A stretch of 64,000 nt of DNA from Geopsychrobacter electrodiphilus DSM 16401 (GTDB lineage: Bacteria; Desulfobacterota; Desulfuromonadia; Desulfuromonadales; Geopsychrobacteraceae). Location: contig NZ_ARWE01000001.1 of assembly GCF_000384395.1 (NCBI RefSeq), forward strand, positions 3,632,501 to 3,696,500. Reading direction: 5' to 3'. Position numbers and translations under genes: made by a program. The notes beneath the pieces were generated by a model. The model was not told the origin of the DNA, made no database searches, and saw nothing but the letters and a program-made list of their open reading frames with translations. Of the stretch, positions 60,203 through 64,000 are shown one piece after another (the first letter of the stretch is position 1; every line of letters starts with the position of its first letter).

Positions 60203-62347
60203 CTATTGAATATTGCTATAAAGCATTATGAGCATGTTTTGTGCTGGTCCGTTCTTTGTGTATTGAAAGGTGTAGTCCCCATAGAAGTCTGAATAAGCTG
60301 AATATCCTATTTGGGAACTGTAAGGGGTCACGCCGCAATGCCCTAATATCAGGGGAAAAGAGATAGGAAGTTGATGGTAAAATCTGGATGCCACGCCCGA
60401 ATCGAGCCCGTATGTCCCCTCTGGAAGATCCCGGAACGTATAGCGTGCAACTTGTGCCTTCCCTATGAGGGTCCACGAGGGTGGGTCTTGGCCAATATAG
60501 TGCTCTTTGGGGATGGCAAACGTATTCATCTCCGGAGATTCGGAATATGCTTGATGCGTTGTCTCATTGACCAAAGTGACAGCCAGCTGAGAATCTGGTA
60601 AGGAATCGATTCCGCAGAGAGTTGGTCGCCCAGAAACCGCCGCCGGATCGACATAGAACCGCAGGGTGATTGGCTTGGCCTCCTCGAAAAGGGAAAGGGA
60701 GAAAACCAGGTCATCCGCAGCCTGGAGTTCCGGTGACTGCTGATAGGAGGTGGTTGCCTTGGCATACTTCAGGCCCTCTCCCGTGTAATAAGAGACTTTG
60801 TCGCATTGCTGCCAGCAATATCCCGACGCGCACTCCGTATGGCAATATTTTGCAGTGTAGCTATGAAGGGTCATCGCCGGATACACGGACCAGTTCTTTT
60901 TGACCCAATCCTCGTCGGCAAAGATATTGTAACCCTCCTGGTATGTCGGGTCCGAGAATTCGTCCTCGATTTTATTCCTGTCCCTATCGGAGTCGCCGAT
61001 GAATCTCCGTTCGTCGATCGCAAGGTTTTTCTCGACAAGATCGAGGAAGAGCTTGGACTGGGCGGTGAAGCGCTTGTCCTGATCGTCGAGAATGCGTTTG
61101 AAGTCTTGGTTGTCATTATTCAAATGCTTGCGTTCAGCCAGCAAATTGAGCGCCATGTTTTGCAGGGTCCCCCAGTACGCCATAAACTCTGACATTTTTT
61201 GGTAATATTTTTCACTATCATCTCCCTGGTTGCGAAAATGCTCATCCGCCAACTCCAGAAGAGACTTTTGAAAACCTGTGCCAACGAGGCTGTTGTTAAT
61301 GTCTATCAGGTCGCTCGCCGGGTCATGTTGAAAGTCATTCAGCAGAAAATTCTTTCGTTTTGCAATGTAATTGGTGTAATCCGACCCTTGCAAAGTCGTT
61401 GCATAATGAAAACTACTATCCCAGTCCTGTAAATACCCGAGTCCTTTATTCAGACTGGATGCCCTGTCATCGAAATCTGCGTCCTGAATGTCATTTTTCA
61501 GGTCATTCGCCAGCCTAGCGTACTGGCTCTCGAGCTGAGCAAGTTCATTCATGACTTTATTGTATTGCCCGTTCGCATTGCCCCCAACGCCCTCCAGCAC
61601 CCATCCCGCAAGTTGCCCGCCTGTGTAGCTGAGCGCTCCTTGGGCCAGCGCCTTGCCGATGAATTCCGACACCTCCGAAGAGCCCCCGACTACGGACTCG
61701 CCATAGGACGAACACTGCTTGATCATGCATGAGTCGAAATTTGCCGGATCGTCCACGTAGCTGGCAATCCGGTGCAAATAGGCATCGACCCCGCCCTGCT
61801 CGGCTGCCTTGGCAAGGAGAACATCCGGCGGCAGGGGCGTCTTGAAGTAATAGAGATCATTTGGGCTCATTGAGTCAGGGATATCCAGCAGCGTTTTCAC
61901 ATTGGAGATACATTGCGCGGCTGAAGTCCCCGGATGATCCAGCTCGCAGTAGGCGATGATCGTTGAGAGAGGCCCCACATGGAAAATACCTGGCGAAACC
62001 CAATCAGATTGCTGTGTCGCGTAGTAGAGCTTCCCCTCGAAGGCTTTGCCCGTCCCAGCGAACGTACCTCCGGCCACCTCGATGATGATTTGTTTGTCGG
62101 CCCCCACCAAAGCGCTTTTGGCCAGTGGAAATCGGAACGCACCATTGACATTCGTAGCGTTTTCATGCGTCTCGAGAGGCCGCATATCCTGGGCATAAAA
62201 GGTGACGTCAGCCCCTTGTATGGGTTCACCGAAAGAGGCGGTGCCATCCACGAAAACTGGGGCACTGCCATTTCCACACCCGGCAATCGCCAGGAAACAG
62301 GTGAGCGCAAACAACAAGGCAAAAAAACGACAGAAGTTTTTCATCAT
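60203..62347 (-). CDS. Large lipoprotein of unknown function
   Basis: This 714-residue protein has a signal peptide and lipobox (FLAIAGC), then a short carboxypeptidase-regulatory/transthyretin-like segment (DGTASFGEPIQGADVTFYAQ with NVNGAFRFPL). The middle, about 270-460, is helical and charged and could form coiled coils (NELAQLESQYARLANDLKND). The C-terminal third has paired cysteines and beta-rich stretches. No enzyme motif is seen. AT-richer codon use in places and isolation on the strand suggest an accessory surface protein. Confidence 0.75.
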   Translation of the reverse strand: MMKNFCRFFALLFALTCFLAIAGCGNGSAPVFVDGTASFGEPIQGADVTFYAQDMRPLETHENATNVNGAFRFPLAKSALVGADKQIIIEVAGGTFAGTGKAFEGKLYYATQQSDWVSPGIFHVGPLSTIIAYCELDHPGTSAAQCISNVKTLLDIPDSMSPNDLYYFKTPLPPDVLLAKAAEQGGVDAYLHRIASYVDDPANFDSCMIKQCSSYGESVVGGSSEVSEFIGKALAQGALSYTGGQLAGWVLEGVGGNANGQYNKVMNELAQLESQYARLANDLKNDIQDADFDDRASSLNKGLGYLQDWDSSFHYATTLQGSDYTNYIAKRKNFLLNDFQHDPASDLIDINNSLVGTGFQKSLLELADEHFRNQGDDSEKYYQKMSEFMAYWGTLQNMALNLLAERKHLNNDNQDFKRILDDQDKRFTAQSKLFLDLVEKNLAIDERRFIGDSDRDRNKIEDEFSDPTYQEGYNIFADEDWVKKNWSVYPAMTLHSYTAKYCHTECASGYCWQQCDKVSYYTGEGLKYAKATTSYQQSPELQAADDLVFSLSLFEEAKPITLRFYVDPAAVSGRPTLCGIDSLPDSQLAVTLVNETTHQAYSESPEMNTFAIPKEHYIGQDPPSWTLIGKAQVARYTFRDLPEGTYGLDSGVASRFYHQLPISFPLILGHCGVTPYSSQIGYSAYSDFYGDYTFQYTKNGPAQNMLIMLYSNIQ

Positions 62348-62675
62348 GTCTCCTCCGAGATCGTCATACCATCAACCGAACTCTCCTGGATGGGCGGCAT
62401 TATCAGATAGGTAAAGAGGGGGGCACAGCACACAAGGGCCGTCACGATATCGATTCTAATCTGCCATATCGAATCGACCGTTGATTGATTCAGAGACAAT
62501 GGGGCCAATACCTCCCCGATGAATACACCTTACTGGTTAACCCTGACAATTTCCTTACCGACAGCGGCTGGTACTAAAATTTTCAAGAACGTACCTTTTG
62601 CTTCCCCCAATAAAAAGCCTCCTCTCGCCGGGAAAGGAGGCTTTCGATGGTCTACGCCCTGGGCTTATTTCGGCC
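62348..62675. other. Intergenic region between two minus-strand genes
   Basis: These 328 bases hold the terminator of the downstream-ending propeller gene at 62614-62644 and presumably the promoter of the large lipoprotein gene. GGAGGAGAC-like sequence ahead of the lipoprotein ATG is its ribosome binding site. No coding frame or RNA gene was seen in the rest. Confidence 0.5.
62614..62644 (-). terminator. Rho-independent terminator of the propeller gene
   Basis: AAAGCCTCCT (minus strand, from 62644) pairs perfectly with AGGAGGCTTT (ending 62614), 10 bp with an 11-base loop. The stem runs into two more T, giving five T in a row. It sits 31 bases past the stop at 62676. Confidence 0.85.
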
Positions 62676-64000
62676 TCAGTGTATGGCATAGAGGGAACCG
62701 TCCAGCGAGCCGACATAGATGGTGCCATCGGCGCCGATCGCCGGCGAGGTGTTTACCGAGTGCCCAAACCCAATAGTGTAGAGCCATCTGAGACTGCCGT
62801 CAGGGTTGAGCGCGTAGAGACTGCCGTCGTTCGAGCCGAAGTAGATGGTGCCGTCGGCACCTACCGCCGGAGAAGACTGCACTGCATTCCCTGTGGCGTA
62901 GCTCCATTTCAGGGTGCCGTCGGGGTTGAGCGCGTAGAGACTGTAATCCTCCGAGCCGAAATAGATGGTGCCGTCGGCGCCGATCGCCGGAGAAGAGTAC
63001 ACTCCATTCCCTATGGAGTAGCGCCACTTTAGGCTGCCATCGGGGTTGAGTGCGTAGAGGTAGCCATCATTCGAACCGATGTAGATGGTACCATCGACGC
63101 CGATCGCCGGTGACGTGCCTACCCAGTCTCCTGTCGCGTAGCGCCACTTGAGGCTGCCGTCGGGGTTGAGTGCGTAGAGATAGTGGTTTCCCGTGCCAAC
63201 GTAGATGGTGCCGTCAGCGCTGATCGCAGGAGCGTTGTTTACCGCACCCCCCATGGGGTAGCGCCACTTTTCGGTCCCGTCGGGGCTGATCGCGTAGAGA
63301 CCGTTGCTCAAAGAGCCGACGTAGATGGTGCCGTCGGCACCGATCGCCGGCGAGGAGTATACCGGGCCCCCCATGGGGTAGCGCCACTTGAGGGTGCCGG
63401 TGGGGTTGAGCGCTAAGAGACTATTGTCATACGACCCGACGTAGACGGTTCCGTCGGAACCGATCGCCGGCGAGGAGGTTATCCAGATTCCGACGGTGGA
63501 GCTCCACTTGAAGCTGCCCTCGGAGTTGAGCGCGTAGAAGTTGCCGTCGCGCGACCCGACGTAGACGGTGCCGTCGGCACCAATCGCAGGAGAGGAGGTT
63601 ATCCAGGACCCCGTGAGATAGCTCCACTTGAGGGTGCCAGTGGTCGTGCTGGTATCGACGCTGCTGAGCCCGGTGCCTTGGAGACCTCGGTGAAAGCGCG
63701 GCCAGGGGGCGGCGCTTCCCACCGATACCGCGCTTGTCCCCGTGACGGTTGTCAGGCCGTCGCTGACCGCCACGGAGACGTTATATTCGCCCGGAATGCC
63801 GGGCGAGGCCCATAGGGCGCTGTTGCCGGTGGCAATGCTGTCGATGCCGCCTATCATCCATGTGTAGCTCAGCGGGTCGCCGTTGGGATCATAGGCGCTG
63901 CATGACAGGTTGGCCCAGGTCAAGACCGGCTGCGGGAAAATGCTCATGGTCTCAATGGTGGGGACCATGTCGCCTTCGGTGCTGACGAACAGGCGGCCCG
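62676..64000 (-). CDS. PQQ-like beta-propeller protein with PKD-type domain, 5' part missing
   Basis: The reading frame is open to the window edge, so the N-terminus is missing; 441 residues are visible. A PKD/Ig-like domain (ANLSCSAYDPNGDPLSYTW, then VSVAVSDGLTTVTGTS) is followed by a spacer (WPRFHRGLQGTGLSS) and eight repeats of about 40 residues with consensus SPAIGADGTIYVGS and LYALNPDGSLKWRY. This is the pattern of a PQQ-type eight-bladed propeller of surface or secreted proteins, and it lacks catalytic residues of PQQ dehydrogenases. A terminator follows. Confidence 0.85.
   Translation of the reverse strand, partial: GRLFVSTEGDMVPTIETMSIFPQPVLTWANLSCSAYDPNGDPLSYTWMIGGIDSIATGNSALWASPGIPGEYNVSVAVSDGLTTVTGTSAVSVGSAAPWPRFHRGLQGTGLSSVDTSTTTGTLKWSYLTGSWITSSPAIGADGTVYVGSRDGNFYALNSEGSFKWSSTVGIWITSSPAIGSDGTVYVGSYDNSLLALNPTGTLKWRYPMGGPVYSSPAIGADGTIYVGSLSNGLYAISPDGTEKWRYPMGGAVNNAPAISADGTIYVGTGNHYLYALNPDGSLKWRYATGDWVGTSPAIGVDGTIYIGSNDGYLYALNPDGSLKWRYSIGNGVYSSPAIGADGTIYFGSEDYSLYALNPDGTLKWSYATGNAVQSSPAVGADGTIYFGSNDGSLYALNPDGSLRWLYTIGFGHSVNTSPAIGADGTIYVGSLDGSLYAIH
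62707..63640 (-). repeat. Eight in-gene tandem repeats of about 120 bases
   Basis: The motif beginning GAGCCGACATAGATGGTGCC (plus-strand reading, 62707) recurs at 62833, 62953, 63073, 63193, 63313, 63433 and 63553. Six of the seven intervals are exactly 120 bases and one is 126. Each unit encodes one propeller blade, and units are similar enough in DNA for recombination to change copy number. Confidence 0.85.

Noticed and set aside
62707-63640. Regularly spaced repeats as a CRISPR array
   Set aside because: The repeats are in frame, 120 bases long and encode propeller blades; there are no short direct repeats with unique spacers.

Overview
This is a gene-dense, moderately GC-rich chromosomal window with tightly packed Gram-negative operons. 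Outer-membrane functions (LolA-like carrier, MMPL exporter, PagL-type deacylase), a sigma-54 promoter in front of a kinase/ANTAR regulator pair joined to draT-draG, a LUD protein and an aryl-polyene-like type II fatty-acid cluster all fit a diazotrophic member of the Desulfuromonadales/Geobacterales group. That placement is inferred from gene content, not from a marker gene.

Region 1 (1-10439, + strand) is a carbohydrate operon. It holds the end of an aquaporin, an SDR glucose-dehydrogenase-like enzyme, a GH15 glucoamylase, a membrane protein, a ROK glucokinase, an RpiB-like isomerase, a HAD phosphatase, gnd, zwf, pgl and a DedA protein. Together they can release glucose from alpha-glucans, phosphorylate it and run the whole oxidative pentose phosphate branch. 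Region 2 (10489-17386) is envelope lipid biology: cardiolipin synthase, a two-domain AcvB/VirJ-like lipoprotein hydrolase, a patatin, a VIT-type metal transporter, UppP and PagL.

Region 3 (17383-38703, all - strand) is the most unusual part. Twenty-two tightly spaced genes, with pagL overlapping the last, form one apparent operon. It encodes four ketosynthases with complete catalytic triads, two KS-like proteins without the catalytic cysteine, two acyl carrier proteins, a ketoreductase, two hotdog dehydratase-like proteins, a thioesterase, two acyltransferases, a GT2-DUF2062 glycosyltransferase, a carotenoid-desaturase-like flavoprotein, three consecutive radical SAM proteins of the B12-binding type, and an export set (MMPL protein, LolA-like carrier, DUF3261 lipoprotein). 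The backbone resembles aryl polyene clusters. The aromatic starter genes (ammonia-lyase, adenylating ligase) are absent, and the radical SAM trio plus desaturase recalls gene sets proposed for ladderane lipids. The product is probably an exported or outer-membrane polyene-derived or cyclised lipid of unknown structure.

Region 4 (39000-46741) holds a lipoprotein, a glycerophosphodiesterase, the Kup potassium transporter and a fused SecDF. Region 5 (46991-52334, + strand) is a nitrogen-fixation control operon: a sigma-54 promoter, a GAF-PAS histidine kinase, an ANTAR antiterminator response regulator, draT, draG, two small unknown proteins, an FKBP isomerase and a GNAT protein. The first two match the GnfK/GnfR logic described in Geobacter.

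Region 6 (52370-64000) is mixed: an AspT/YidE-type transporter, a dispersed palindromic repeat, thiE-thiM, a ferredoxin-like aldo/keto reductase, a methyltransferase, an ArsR-DUF2087-GIY-YIG fusion regulator with a visible operator array, a LUD operon, a large unknown lipoprotein, and an eight-repeat PQQ-type propeller protein cut by the window edge. No rRNA, tRNA, CRISPR array or intact insertion sequence was seen.
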